Assembly (NCBI GenBank): GCA_966252075.1
Contig: CBINNP010000065.1
Coordinates: 1 to 15,006, forward strand
Length of the DNA stretch: 15,006 nucleotides
Direction of reading: 5' to 3'
Origin: Solimonas sp966252075
GTDB taxonomy: Bacteria > Pseudomonadota > Gammaproteobacteria > Nevskiales > Nevskiaceae
How positions within the stretch are numbered: the first letter of the stretch is position 1; the number at the start of each line of letters is the position of its first letter. A program made the translations under genes and the position numbers. Positions 6,816-14,288 of the stretch are shown here, in pieces. Below the pieces are notes generated by a model that saw nothing but the letters and a program-made list of their open reading frames with translations, made no database searches and had not been told where the DNA came from.

Positions 6816-7843
6816 GCGACCCGCTATGGCGTCCGCTGCCCTGGCAGCAGGAGCTCTGGCTGGACCTGACGGCGCTGTGGCTGCAGCGCCGGCTGCCGCA
6901 TGCCCTGCTGCTGATCGGCGGCGCCGGGGTCGGCAAGCGCTGGTTCGCGCGCGCGCTGGCGGCGTTCGCGCTGTGCGAAAACCCCAGCGGCTACGCCTGC
7001 GGCCGCTGCCGCAGCTGCGCGCAGCTGGCGGCGGGCTCGCATCCGAACGCCTCGGTGCTGGGTGTCGACGGCCATCTGGGTCTGGCGCTCACCGCCAGCG
7101 GCCAAGCCCAGCAGGGACTGGTGCACTGGGAGCCGGACGAGGACCGCAAGCGTCGTGACATCTCGATCGAAGCGGCGCGCAACCTGAGCTCCAAGTTGTC
7201 GCTGGCCACGCATTACGGCGGCGCGCGCGTCGCGATCGTCGATCCGGCGGAGGGCCTCAACACCGCCAGCGTCAATGCGCTGCTGAAGACCATCGAGGAG
7301 CCACCCGCCGGTACCCATCTGCTGCTGATCAGCGAGCGTCCGCAGGCCCTGCTGCCGACCTTGCGCAGCCGCTGCCAGAAGATCCGCTTCCCGCGTCCGG
7401 ACGAGGCCAGCGCGCGTGCCTGGATGCAGGACGCCGGCATTCGCGACGAACGGACGCTGGAATGGGCGCTGGAGCTCGCACTCGGAGCGCCGCTGCGCGC
7501 CGTGCAGCTCGCGGCGGGCGAGGGTGTGGAGATCCGCCGGCAATGGACGGAGCTGTGGTCGGCGGTGGCCAGCGCCAAGAAGGATCCGCTGACGGCCGCG
7601 ACCTCGGTCGACAAGGACAGCCTGATCGAGCACCTGCAGTGGGCGCAACAGTGGCTGCTCGGCCAGCTCCGCGAGCGGCTCGCCGCGGGCGACCTGGCAC
7701 GCGGCGAGGCGGTGGCGCAGATGGCGCAGGACGTCGTCGAGGCGCAGCGCCGTGCCGCCGGCAATGCGCAACCGCAGCTATTGATGGAGTCACTGTTCAT
7801 CCGCTGGCTGCGCGTATCGCGCGCGGCGGCAGTGCCGCGGTAG
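6812..7843 (+). CDS. holB: DNA polymerase III subunit delta' (clamp loader)
   Basis: The 343-residue AAA+ family subunit of the clamp-loading complex acts with delta and tau/gamma to place the beta clamp on DNA. LLIGGAGVGKRW (around 33-44) is the Walker A position, with Arg where Ser/Thr normally coordinates Mg2+. This fits delta' subunits, which do not hydrolyse ATP. Four cysteines, C55, C63, C66 and C69 (CxxCxxC cluster), form the zinc module. NALLKTIEEPPAGTHLLL, and TLRSRC with the SRC arginine-finger motif, are diagnostic. The C-terminal third is helical and divergent, as usual. The ATGA overlap with tmk is conserved in many gammaproteobacteria. Confidence 0.95.
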   Translation: MSDPLWRPLPWQQELWLDLTALWLQRRLPHALLLIGGAGVGKRWFARALAAFALCENPSGYACGRCRSCAQLAAGSHPNASVLGVDGHLGLALTASGQAQQGLVHWEPDEDRKRRDISIEAARNLSSKLSLATHYGGARVAIVDPAEGLNTASVNALLKTIEEPPAGTHLLLISERPQALLPTLRSRCQKIRFPRPDEASARAWMQDAGIRDERTLEWALELALGAPLRAVQLAAGEGVEIRRQWTELWSAVASAKKDPLTAATSVDKDSLIEHLQWAQQWLLGQLRERLAAGDLARGEAVAQMAQDVVEAQRRAAGNAQPQLLMESLFIRWLRVSRAAAVPR

Positions 7844-7853
7844 AGTCCGCGTC

Positions 7854-8216
7854 ATGAGCACACCGCCACGTGGCACCGGCGTCCCGCCGGGCATTCTGAC
7901 GCTGCAGATCAAGGACAAGTCGGCGCTGTACGTCGCCTACATGCCGTTCGTGAAGAACGGCGGCCTGTTTATCCCCACCAGCAAGGAATACCGGCTCGGC
8001 GACGAGGTGTTCATCCTGCTGAGCCTGATGGAAAGCCCGGAGCGTCTGCCGGTGGCCGGCAAGGTCATCTGGGTGACGCCGCGCGGCGCGCAGAACAAGC
8101 GCGTGCAGGGCATCGGCGTGCAGTTCAGCGCCCAGGACGGTGGCGCCACGCAGCGCAAGATCGAGGCGCTGCTGGCCGGCGCGCTCGGTGCCGACCGGCC
8201 GACGCACACGATGTAG
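7854..8216 (+). CDS. pilZ: Type IV pilus assembly protein PilZ
   Basis: This small 120-residue protein has a PilZ fold and is needed for type IV pilus biogenesis. In pseudomonads and xanthomonads it works with the ATPase PilB and the FimX-type c-di-GMP receptor. Diagnostic blocks are GILTLQIKDKSALY, MPFVKNGGLFIPT, YRLGDEVFILLSLM, VAGKVIWVTPRGAQ and the C-terminal DRPTHTM, all nearly identical to the founding Pseudomonas protein. The RxxxR c-di-GMP-binding motif of other PilZ-domain proteins is absent, as in the founding member, so direct nucleotide binding is not expected. It starts 10 bp after holB with no strong SD and is the last gene of the operon. It implies that the organism makes type IV pili. 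Confidence 0.95.
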   Translation: MSTPPRGTGVPPGILTLQIKDKSALYVAYMPFVKNGGLFIPTSKEYRLGDEVFILLSLMESPERLPVAGKVIWVTPRGAQNKRVQGIGVQFSAQDGGATQRKIEALLAGALGADRPTHTM

Positions 8217-8231
8217 CCGCCCTCAGCGGCT
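8215..8231. terminator. Possible hairpin between convergent pilZ and the cNMP-rhodanese gene
   Basis: AGCCGC (8215-8220) and GCGGCT (8226-8231) form a 6-bp GC-rich stem with a CCTCA loop that spans both stop codons of the convergent genes. It could pause RNA polymerase from either side, but neither strand shows a downstream T-run, so intrinsic termination is unproven. Confidence 0.25.
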
Positions 8232-9242
8232 GCGCAAGCCGCCGCGCAGCACCAGGGCGTCGTAGCCATGCTGCACCAGCAGGAAAGCGCCGATCGCGCT
8301 ATGGCGCCCGCTGTCGCAGCAGACGATCCATTCTCCGTCGCGATCCAGCTCGGCCAGCCGCTGCCGTAGCTGCGGCAAGGGAATGTTTACGGCGCCGGCC
8401 GGGCTCCCGTGCGTGCATGCCGACGGCGGGCGCACGTCCAGCCAGCGCGCGCGCCGCTCGGCCACCGCTTCGCTGGCGGCCTGCCAGTCGATGCGACGTT
8501 CGACGGAATCCTGCAGCAGCTCGTGGAAATCACGCTTGGTCAGCTTCAGCACTTGACCGTCCGTCAGCATGCGCACGCTGGCGTTGCGCGGTTCCTCGCC
8601 GATCAGCGCCTCTTCGCCAAACATCGCGCCGGCGTCCAGTTCCTTGAGCCAGACCGGCCCGCTGGCGCCGCGCTGCTGCACGACGGCGCGGCCGGCCGTC
8701 AGCACGTAGAAGCCGTCCCCGGGCGCGCCCTGATGAATGACCGCCTCGCCGGCGGATACCTCGGTCCGCTGGCCGCGAATGAACAGCGCCTGCAGACGCA
8801 GCGCCGGCACGCGCAGGAACAACGGATTGCCGAGCATGCGGCTCATCCAGTCGCCATCCGACAACGAACCCGGGCTTTCGACCACCAGCAGGCTGTCGCT
8901 CGGCGTCCAGCTGAGCAGGGCGTCGAGCAGGCCAGCGTCGCAGATCAGCAATTCGACCGCACTGACCGCTTGCAGCTGACGCGCCTGCGGACATTGCAGC
9001 TGCAGCGCCTGTGCGGCGCCGCAGGTGTGAGCCTGCAGCCGTTGCAGCGGCTGCCGTGCAGCATCGTAGAGATCCAGCGTGCCCGACAGCAGGAACAGGC
9101 GCTCGCGCTCCGGACCCGGCACAGCAAGGATCTGGCGCGCATCCAGCCGCTCCAAGCGCGTCTTGCGCAGCAGCCTTTCCCTTTGTGTCGGATGCAGCTC
9201 GCCGAGAGGTGTGAAGCGTTGGAACCCGTTCGCGTCGATCAT
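8223..9242 (-). CDS. Cyclic nucleotide-binding domain protein with C-terminal rhodanese domain
   Basis: The 339-residue protein is read leftward. Residues 1-130 are a weakly conserved region that resembles a decayed cNMP-binding fold (LFLLSGTLDLYD). Residues about 140-245 are a clear CAP-family cNMP-binding domain: IHQGAPGDGFYVLTAGRAVV, then FGEEALIGEEPRNASVRML with the phosphate-contacting R219. Residues about 258-339 are a single rhodanese domain: WLDVRPPSACTHGSPAGAVN, and the active loop CDSGRH with C309 as persulfide-forming cysteine. No DNA-binding helix-turn-helix is seen, so it is probably not a CRP-type transcription factor. It may be a nucleotide-gated sulfurtransferase or sensor (inference). 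Start ATG at 9242 has GGAAG five bases upstream (9248-9252 on the complement). It is divergent from the TetR gene and convergent with pilZ. No gene symbol is known to me. Confidence 0.88.
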   Translation of the reverse strand: MIDANGFQRFTPLGELHPTQRERLLRKTRLERLDARQILAVPGPERERLFLLSGTLDLYDAARQPLQRLQAHTCGAAQALQLQCPQARQLQAVSAVELLICDAGLLDALLSWTPSDSLLVVESPGSLSDGDWMSRMLGNPLFLRVPALRLQALFIRGQRTEVSAGEAVIHQGAPGDGFYVLTAGRAVVQQRGASGPVWLKELDAGAMFGEEALIGEEPRNASVRMLTDGQVLKLTKRDFHELLQDSVERRIDWQAASEAVAERRARWLDVRPPSACTHGSPAGAVNIPLPQLRQRLAELDRDGEWIVCCDSGRHSAIGAFLLVQHGYDALVLRGGLRSR

Positions 9243-9338
9243 GCTTGCTTCCGCGCTCGCCCGTATCCATGGCCGGTCCGGCGATGCTAGGGGCCGGCCC
9301 TGCGCAGCGACTGTGAACTGAAGCCCAACTTTCGGTGA

Positions 9339-9366
9339 TTGACGCTGCGGGGCGCCTCCCTGTAAG
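9339..9366 (+). promoter_or_regulatory. Sigma70-like promoter of the tetR/beta-oxidation operon
   Basis: TTGACG (9339-9344, five of six consensus bases) and TGTAAG (9361-9366, four of six) are separated by 16 bp. Transcription would begin near 9373, inside the inverted repeat that follows, leaving a leader of about 20 nt before the regulator's ATG. No Shine-Dalgarno sequence is visible in that leader. Confidence 0.5.
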
Positions 9367-9383
9367 TTGCTTGTCGCAAGCAA
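9367..9383. promoter_or_regulatory. Candidate TetR operator: perfect 7-bp inverted repeat
   Basis: TTGCTTG, spacer TCG, CAAGCAA forms a perfect dyad centred at 9375. It begins immediately downstream of the predicted -10 and covers the predicted transcription start, nine bases before the regulator ATG. Such a position is classic for autorepression by a TetR-family dimer. It is not identical to the PsrA/FadR boxes I know. No second copy was seen before the thiolase gene, so one site may govern the whole operon. Confidence 0.6.
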
Positions 9384-9392
9384 GTATCTTTC

Positions 9393-10022
9393 ATGACCGC
9401 CACCAGCCCCCATCCCGCTCCCGTCCGCCGCACCCAGGAAGAGCGCACTGCACTGTCCGATGGGCGGATGGTGGAGGCAGCCATTTCCCTGATCGTGGAG
9501 AACGGCCTGTCCGGCACGACGCTGGCGGCGATCGGCGAGCGTGCCGGCTATTCGCGCGGGCTGGCCACGCACCGCTTCGGCAGCAAGGCCGGCCTGCTCG
9601 CCTACGTCTACGAGCACGTCAACGCACACTGGCTCGCGCGCGTGCAGCAGGCGGTAGGCGAGGAGATCGGCATTGCCGCCCTGCAGCGCGGCATCGATGC
9701 GCTGTACGGCTACGTCAACGAGGAGCCGGACGAAATCCGTGCGATGCACTTGCTGCGCTACGCCAGCATCGATCCGGGTTCGGATTACCGCGCCAACGTG
9801 GAGAAGGCCCACGCCGCGCAGCGACGCGACGTGCAGCGCTGGATCGAGGCCGGGCAGGCCGCCGGCCGCGTGCATGCCGAAGTCGACGCGGCCGTGGCGG
9901 CGGAGGTGTTCCTGTCGTCGGTCGACGGCCTGATCTACCGCTGGCTGGTCAATCCGCAGCGGCCGATCTCGGCGCTGGCCGAGGCGATGAAACGCGAAGT
10001 ACACCGATCGCTGCGACCGTAG
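9393..10022 (+). CDS. TetR/AcrR-family transcriptional regulator
   Basis: The 209-residue protein has an N-terminal TetR helix-turn-helix at about residues 42-62 (TTLAAIGERAGYSRGLATHRF, FGSKAGLL following). It is followed by a divergent all-helical ligand-binding and dimerisation domain. The first ~20 residues are a basic, proline-containing tail. It is the first gene of a run of catabolic genes on the same strand and has a candidate operator just before its start, so it most likely represses itself and the operon until an inducer, perhaps an acyl-CoA intermediate, binds. The ligand cannot be told from sequence. Start ATG 9393 lacks a clear SD; the alternative ATG at codon 26 would cut into helix 1 of the DNA-binding domain and is unlikely. 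Confidence 0.9.
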   Translation: MTATSPHPAPVRRTQEERTALSDGRMVEAAISLIVENGLSGTTLAAIGERAGYSRGLATHRFGSKAGLLAYVYEHVNAHWLARVQQAVGEEIGIAALQRGIDALYGYVNEEPDEIRAMHLLRYASIDPGSDYRANVEKAHAAQRRDVQRWIEAGQAAGRVHAEVDAAVAAEVFLSSVDGLIYRWLVNPQRPISALAEAMKREVHRSLRP

Positions 10023-10058
10023 CGCGCAGCGACAGCAACGACCCAGAGCGAGGAGACG

Positions 10059-11267
10059 ATGACCAAAGCCTATATCTACGACCACGTGCGCACGCCGCGT
10101 GGCAAGGGCCGTCCGGACGGCAAGCTGCACGAGATCGCGCCGATCAAACTGTCGGCGCAAACGCTGGCGGCGATCCGTGACCGGAGCGGGCTGGACACTG
10201 CCTTGATCGACGACGTGATCCTCGGCTGTGCGATGCCGGTGGGCGAGCAGGGCGCCGACATCGCTCGCCTGGCAGCCCTCGATGCCGAATTCTCGCAAAC
10301 CGTGCCGGGCATCCAGCTCAACCGCTTCTGCGCTTCCGGACTCGAAGCGGTCAATCTCGCCGCGGCGATGGTCGACTCCAGGCAAGCCGAGGCGATCATC
10401 GGCGGCGGCGTCGAGTCCATGTCGCGCGTGGCGATGGGCTCGGACGGCGGCGCCTGGTACACCGACCCTTCGATCAACTGGCGCAGCTACTACACGCCGC
10501 AGGGCATTGGCGCCGATCTGATCGCCACGCAGGACGGCTTCACGCGCGACGATGTCGATGCCTACGCCGTCGAATCGCAGCGCCGCGCCGCCGACTCCTG
10601 GGCGCAGGGCCGCTTCTCGCGCTCGGTCATCGCGGTCAAGGACGTGATCGGCGAGACCGTGCTGGATCGCGACGAATACTTTCGCGCCGGTACCACGCTG
10701 GCCGATCTGGCCAAGCTCAAGCCGGCGTTCGCCGACATGGGCGAGAAGCACGGCTACGACGCGGTGGCGATCTCCCGCTACCCGCAGATCGAGGCGATCA
10801 ATCACGTTCACACCGGCGGCAATTCCAGCGGCATCGTCGATGGCGCCGCCGCAGTGCTGATCGGCAGCCCGGCGTACGGCAGAAAGGCAGGCATCAAGCC
10901 GCGGGCGCGCATCCGCGCCTTCACCTCGATCGGCAGCGAGCCGGCGATCATGCTGAGCGGGCCGATGAGCTGCACCGAGAAGCTGCTCAAGCGCGCGAAG
11001 ATGAAGATCGGCGACATCGACCTGTTCGAGGTCAACGAGGCGTTTGCCTCGGTGGTCATGCGCTTCATGCGCCACTTCGACATCGCGCACGACAAGGTCA
11101 ACGTCAATGGCGGTTCGATCGCCCTCGGCCATCCGCTCGGTGCCACCGGCGCGATGCTGCTCGGCACCGTCGTCGACGAACTGGAACGCCGCAATCTCAA
11201 CACCGCGCTGATCACGCTGTGCGCCGCCGCCGGTCAGGCGACGGCGACGATCGTCGAGCGCGTGTAA
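10059..11267 (+). CDS. Acetyl-CoA C-acyltransferase (thiolase)
   Basis: The 402-residue thiolase-family enzyme probably performs the last beta-oxidation step, CoA-dependent cleavage of 3-ketoacyl-CoA to acetyl-CoA plus a shortened acyl-CoA. Visible catalytic parts are C91 in NRFCASGLEAVN (acyl acceptor), EVNEAFA, H358 in NGGSIALGHPLGATGA, and C388 in LITLCAAAGQATATIVER (acid/base). The usual C-x-GGG run after the last cysteine reads C-AAAG here. The HVHTGGNSSGIVDGAAAVL block is typical of the degradative subgroup. AGGAG at 10051-10055 lies close to the ATG, 36 bp after tetR. It is paired downstream with a FadB/FadJ-like alpha subunit, as in fad operons, so the two may form a complex. Substrate chain length cannot be assigned. 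Confidence 0.9.
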   Translation: MTKAYIYDHVRTPRGKGRPDGKLHEIAPIKLSAQTLAAIRDRSGLDTALIDDVILGCAMPVGEQGADIARLAALDAEFSQTVPGIQLNRFCASGLEAVNLAAAMVDSRQAEAIIGGGVESMSRVAMGSDGGAWYTDPSINWRSYYTPQGIGADLIATQDGFTRDDVDAYAVESQRRAADSWAQGRFSRSVIAVKDVIGETVLDRDEYFRAGTTLADLAKLKPAFADMGEKHGYDAVAISRYPQIEAINHVHTGGNSSGIVDGAAAVLIGSPAYGRKAGIKPRARIRAFTSIGSEPAIMLSGPMSCTEKLLKRAKMKIGDIDLFEVNEAFASVVMRFMRHFDIAHDKVNVNGGSIALGHPLGATGAMLLGTVVDELERRNLNTALITLCAAAGQATATIVERV

Positions 11268-11284
11268 AACGACAAGGAGAGATC

Positions 11285-13444
11285 GTGAAAACGATGCGTA
11301 TCGAAGTCGACGCCGACGGCGTCGCGCTGCTGACGATCGACGTCAGCGACCGGCCGATGAACGTCATCACGCCGGAGTTCCAGCAGGATTTCGCAGAAGC
11401 GCTGCAGCAACTGCAGGGCGATGCGGCGATCAAGGGGCTGGTGATCACCTCCGGCAAGGGCAACGGCTTCGTCGCCGGCGCCGATCTCAAGGATCTGGTC
11501 ACCGCCTACGGCCGCGACACGCCGGTGCAGGCTTATGGATTCAGCGCGGGGCTGTCGGGCCTGTTTCGCAAGCTGGAGACCAGCGGCAAGCCGGTGGCGG
11601 TGGCGATCAACGGCCTCGCGCTCGGCGGCGGCCTGGAGCTGTGCCTGAGCTGCCATTACCGCGTGCTCGCGGATGATCCGAAAGCCGTGGTCGGCCTGCC
11701 GGAAGTCAAGGTGGGCCTGCTGCCGGGCGCGGGCGGTACGCAGCGCCTGCCGCGCCTGATCGGCATCGCCGCGGCCCTGCCGCTGTTGCTCGAAGGCACA
11801 CCGGTGGCGCCGGCGCAGGCGCTCAAGCTCGGCATCGTCCACGCGCTGGCGCCGGCCGATCAGCTGCTCGCCCGGGCACGCGAATGGGTGCTGGCCAACC
11901 CGGCGGCGGTGCAGCCCTGGGACGTCAAGGGCTATCAGGTGCCCGGCGGCGCTGGCTGTACCGCGCCGCATGCCATGAACAGCTTTCAGCATGGCACCGC
12001 GCGGCTGGCACGCAGCACCGCGCGCAATTTTCCGGCGCCGCTGGCGATCGCGTCCTGCGTGTTCGAAGGCACGATCACGCCGATCGACACCGGCCTGCGC
12101 ATCGAGTCCAAGTACTTCGCCAAGCTGCTGACCGGCCCGGTGGCGCGCAACCTGATGCGCACCCTGTTCGTCAACAAGGGTGCCGCCGACAAGCTGTCGC
12201 AGCGCCCGGCGAATGTGCCGAAATCCAGGGTCGCCAAACTCGGCGTGCTGGGCGCCGGCATGATGGGCGCAGGCCTGGCGTACTCGGCCGCCGCCAGCGG
12301 TGCCGAGGTGGTGCTGCTCGACACGACGCAGGCTCATGCCGACAAGGGCAAGGCGTATTCGGCAAACATCCTGGCCAAAGACATCGACAAGGGCCGCAGC
12401 ACGCAGGACAAGGCCGACGCCCTGCTCGCGCGAATCACGCCGACCACCGACTACGCGCTGCTGGCCGGCTGCGATCTGGTGATCGAGGCAGTATTCGAGA
12501 ATCGCGACATCAAGCGCGAGGTCACGCAGAAGGCGGCGGCGGTACTCGGGCCGGACGCGATCTTCGCCAGCAATACCTCGACGCTGCCGATCACCGGCCT
12601 GGCCAAGGCGTATCCGCGGCCGGAGCGCTTCATCGGCATGCACTTCTTCTCGCCGGTCGAGAAGATGCCCCTGATCGAAATCATCTGCGGCAAGCAGACC
12701 GGCGACGAAGCACTGGCGAAAGCTTTCGATTTCGCAGCGCAGCTGCGCAAGACGCCGATCCTCGTCAATGACTCGCCAGCCTTCGTCACCAGCCGCCTGA
12801 TCGGCCGCTTCATCGACGAGGGCCTGGCGATGGTCGCCGAAGGCGTGGCGCCGGCGCTGATCGAGAACGCCGCCAAGCTCGCCGGCTATCCGGTCGGGCC
12901 GCTGACGATCTTCGACGAAACCTCGGCCGACCTGCAGCTGAGCATCCACTCGCAGGCGGTCGCCGACAAGCTGCCGAAGTCGTTCCACCGTCTCGCCGGC
13001 ATCGCCGTCGTGCACAAGATGATGGATCTGGGCCGCAACGGCCGCCGCGTGGGCGCCGGCTTCTACGATTATCCGCCGCCGGGGCAGGGCAGGAAGACGC
13101 TGTGGAATGGCTTGCAGGACCTCTATCCGCGCGCGGCCCGACAGCCGGACGTGGAAGAACTCAAGCAGCGCTTCCTCAGCGTGCAGGCGGTCGACGCTGC
13201 GCGGATATTCGAGGAGGGCGTCGTCAACCATCCGGCCGACGTCGACCTGGGTTCGATCATCGGCATCGGTTATCCGGCCTGGACCGGCGGCGCACTGTCA
13301 TACATCGAGACGGTCGGCCTGGCCGATTTCGTCGCGACCTGCGACCGCTTCGCCAAGCGTCATGGCAGCCGTTTCAAAGTGCCCGAGGGCCTGCGCCAGC
13401 GCGCCGCCAGCGGGCAGGGCATCTACACCGACATCGCCGCGTAA
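11285..13444 (+). CDS. Bifunctional enoyl-CoA hydratase / 3-hydroxyacyl-CoA dehydrogenase (FadJ/FadB-like)
   Basis: The 719-residue multifunctional enzyme hydrates trans-2-enoyl-CoA and oxidises the resulting 3-hydroxyacyl-CoA with NAD+. The N-terminal crotonase domain (1-190) has the oxyanion-hole segment FVAGADLKDL and both catalytic glutamates, E118 in GGGLELCLS and E140 in LPEVKVGLLPGAGGT. A linker follows, then the NAD domain with GVLGAGMMGAGLAY (about 319-332), EAVFENRDIK, SNTSTLPI and HFFSPVEKMPLIEII with the catalytic His. Two C-terminal HAD domains include VNDSPAFVTSRLIG. GTG 11285 is chosen as start because AGGAG (11275-11279) is five bases upstream; ATG 11294 would be 14 bases away. 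It lies 17 bp after the thiolase gene. FadJ and FadB are not separable by eye; length favours FadJ-like. Confidence 0.92.
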   Translation: MKTMRIEVDADGVALLTIDVSDRPMNVITPEFQQDFAEALQQLQGDAAIKGLVITSGKGNGFVAGADLKDLVTAYGRDTPVQAYGFSAGLSGLFRKLETSGKPVAVAINGLALGGGLELCLSCHYRVLADDPKAVVGLPEVKVGLLPGAGGTQRLPRLIGIAAALPLLLEGTPVAPAQALKLGIVHALAPADQLLARAREWVLANPAAVQPWDVKGYQVPGGAGCTAPHAMNSFQHGTARLARSTARNFPAPLAIASCVFEGTITPIDTGLRIESKYFAKLLTGPVARNLMRTLFVNKGAADKLSQRPANVPKSRVAKLGVLGAGMMGAGLAYSAAASGAEVVLLDTTQAHADKGKAYSANILAKDIDKGRSTQDKADALLARITPTTDYALLAGCDLVIEAVFENRDIKREVTQKAAAVLGPDAIFASNTSTLPITGLAKAYPRPERFIGMHFFSPVEKMPLIEIICGKQTGDEALAKAFDFAAQLRKTPILVNDSPAFVTSRLIGRFIDEGLAMVAEGVAPALIENAAKLAGYPVGPLTIFDETSADLQLSIHSQAVADKLPKSFHRLAGIAVVHKMMDLGRNGRRVGAGFYDYPPPGQGRKTLWNGLQDLYPRAARQPDVEELKQRFLSVQAVDAARIFEEGVVNHPADVDLGSIIGIGYPAWTGGALSYIETVGLADFVATCDRFAKRHGSRFKVPEGLRQRAASGQGIYTDIAA

Positions 13445-13481
13445 GCCGCGGTACGCACGCGTACAAACAGGAGATTCGAAG

Positions 13482-14243
13482 ATGGACGTCAAAGGACAAG
13501 CCGCCCTGATCACCGGCGGCGCCTCGGGCCTGGGTCTGGCCACTGCCAAGGCGCTGCTCGCCGCAGGTGCCAAGGTCACCCTGCTGGACCTCAGCGCCAA
13601 TGCGACGAAGTTCGCGCAGGAACTCGGCTGCCATGCCGAACTGTGCAATGTTGCCGACGACGACAGCACTGCCAAGGCGATCGCCAACGCCGAGCGCGTC
13701 AACGGCGTCGCCCGCGTCATCGTCAACTGCGCCGGGATCGGCAAGCCGGCCAAGGCGGTCGGCAAGGAAGGCGCGCTGCCGCTGGCCGAGTTCACCAAGG
13801 TCATCAACGTCAACCTGGTCGGCACCTTCAACGTCATCCGCCTCGCCGCGGCGCGACTGCAGGCGGCGGAGCCGCTGGCGGAGGGCGAGCGCGGCGTGAT
13901 CATCAATACGGCATCGATCGCGGCGTTCGACGGCCAGATCGGCCAGCCCGCGTATGCCGCGTCTAAGGCCGGCGTGGTCGGCATGACGCTGCCGCTGGCA
14001 CGCGAATTCTCGCGCTACGGCATCCGCGTGGTGACCATCGCGCCGGGCGTGTTCGAGACGCCGATGCTGGTCAACGACATCCCGGAAGCGGCGCAGGCTG
14101 CGCTGGGCGCGGCGATCCCGTTCCCGAGCCGTCTTGGCCGCCCGCCCGAGTTCGCCAAGCTGGTGCTGTCCATCGTCGATAATCCGTTCATCAACGGCGA
14201 GACGATCCGGCTCGACGGCGCGCAGCGTCTGGCGCCGAAGTAA
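13482..14243 (+). CDS. Short-chain dehydrogenase, HSD17B10-like 3-hydroxyacyl-CoA dehydrogenase
   Basis: The 253-residue classical SDR has TGGASGLG (11-18) for NAD binding and a complete catalytic tetrad: N111 (INVNLVGTFN), S145, Y158 and K162 (PAYAASKAG). The segments KEGALPLAEFTKV, NTASIAAFDGQIGQ and the C-terminal NGETIRLDGAQRLAPK resemble the type-10 hydroxysteroid/3-hydroxyacyl-CoA dehydrogenase family. That family oxidises 3-hydroxy-2-methylacyl-CoA, steroid or straight-chain 3-hydroxyacyl-CoA substrates. AGGAG at 13469-13473 sits eight bases before ATG 13482. It follows the multifunctional enzyme after 37 bp, so it probably supplies a second dehydrogenase activity with different specificity, for example for branched or cyclic substrates (inference). 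The frame extends upstream into the preceding gene but the start is clear. Confidence 0.88.
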   Translation: MDVKGQAALITGGASGLGLATAKALLAAGAKVTLLDLSANATKFAQELGCHAELCNVADDDSTAKAIANAERVNGVARVIVNCAGIGKPAKAVGKEGALPLAEFTKVINVNLVGTFNVIRLAAARLQAAEPLAEGERGVIINTASIAAFDGQIGQPAYAASKAGVVGMTLPLAREFSRYGIRVVTIAPGVFETPMLVNDIPEAAQAALGAAIPFPSRLGRPPEFAKLVLSIVDNPFINGETIRLDGAQRLAPK

Positions 14244-14288
14244 GCGTGGCGTCCCGCTTCAGCCCGTCTGCACCGAGGATCGCCGCTC

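Larger units (their letters stand above)
9243..9392. promoter_or_regulatory. Divergent intergenic region between cNMP-rhodanese gene and tetR
   Basis: This 150-bp region separates two divergent genes. On the + strand it contains a good promoter and operator for the regulator gene (annotated separately). It also has the 10-bp perfect palindrome GGGCCGGCCC at 9291-9300, which may be chance at this GC content. On the - strand I found no convincing -35/-10 pair for the cNMP-rhodanese gene. Confidence 0.5.

Noticed and set aside
9291..9300. GGGCCGGCCC palindrome as an operator
   Set aside because: A 10-bp GC-only palindrome is expected by chance at this composition, and it is not placed at a recognisable promoter.
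9243..11132. Upstream extension of the cNMP-rhodanese frame on the - strand (about 630 extra codons)
   Set aside because: The extension is antisense to tetR and the thiolase gene and has shadow-like composition. An SD-preceded ATG at 9242 gives a complete multi-domain protein.
11234..13231. Long - strand open frame opposite the FadJ-like gene
   Set aside because: Composition rich in Arg, His, Asp and Gln, no motif, and fully antisense to a gene with both catalytic domains intact.
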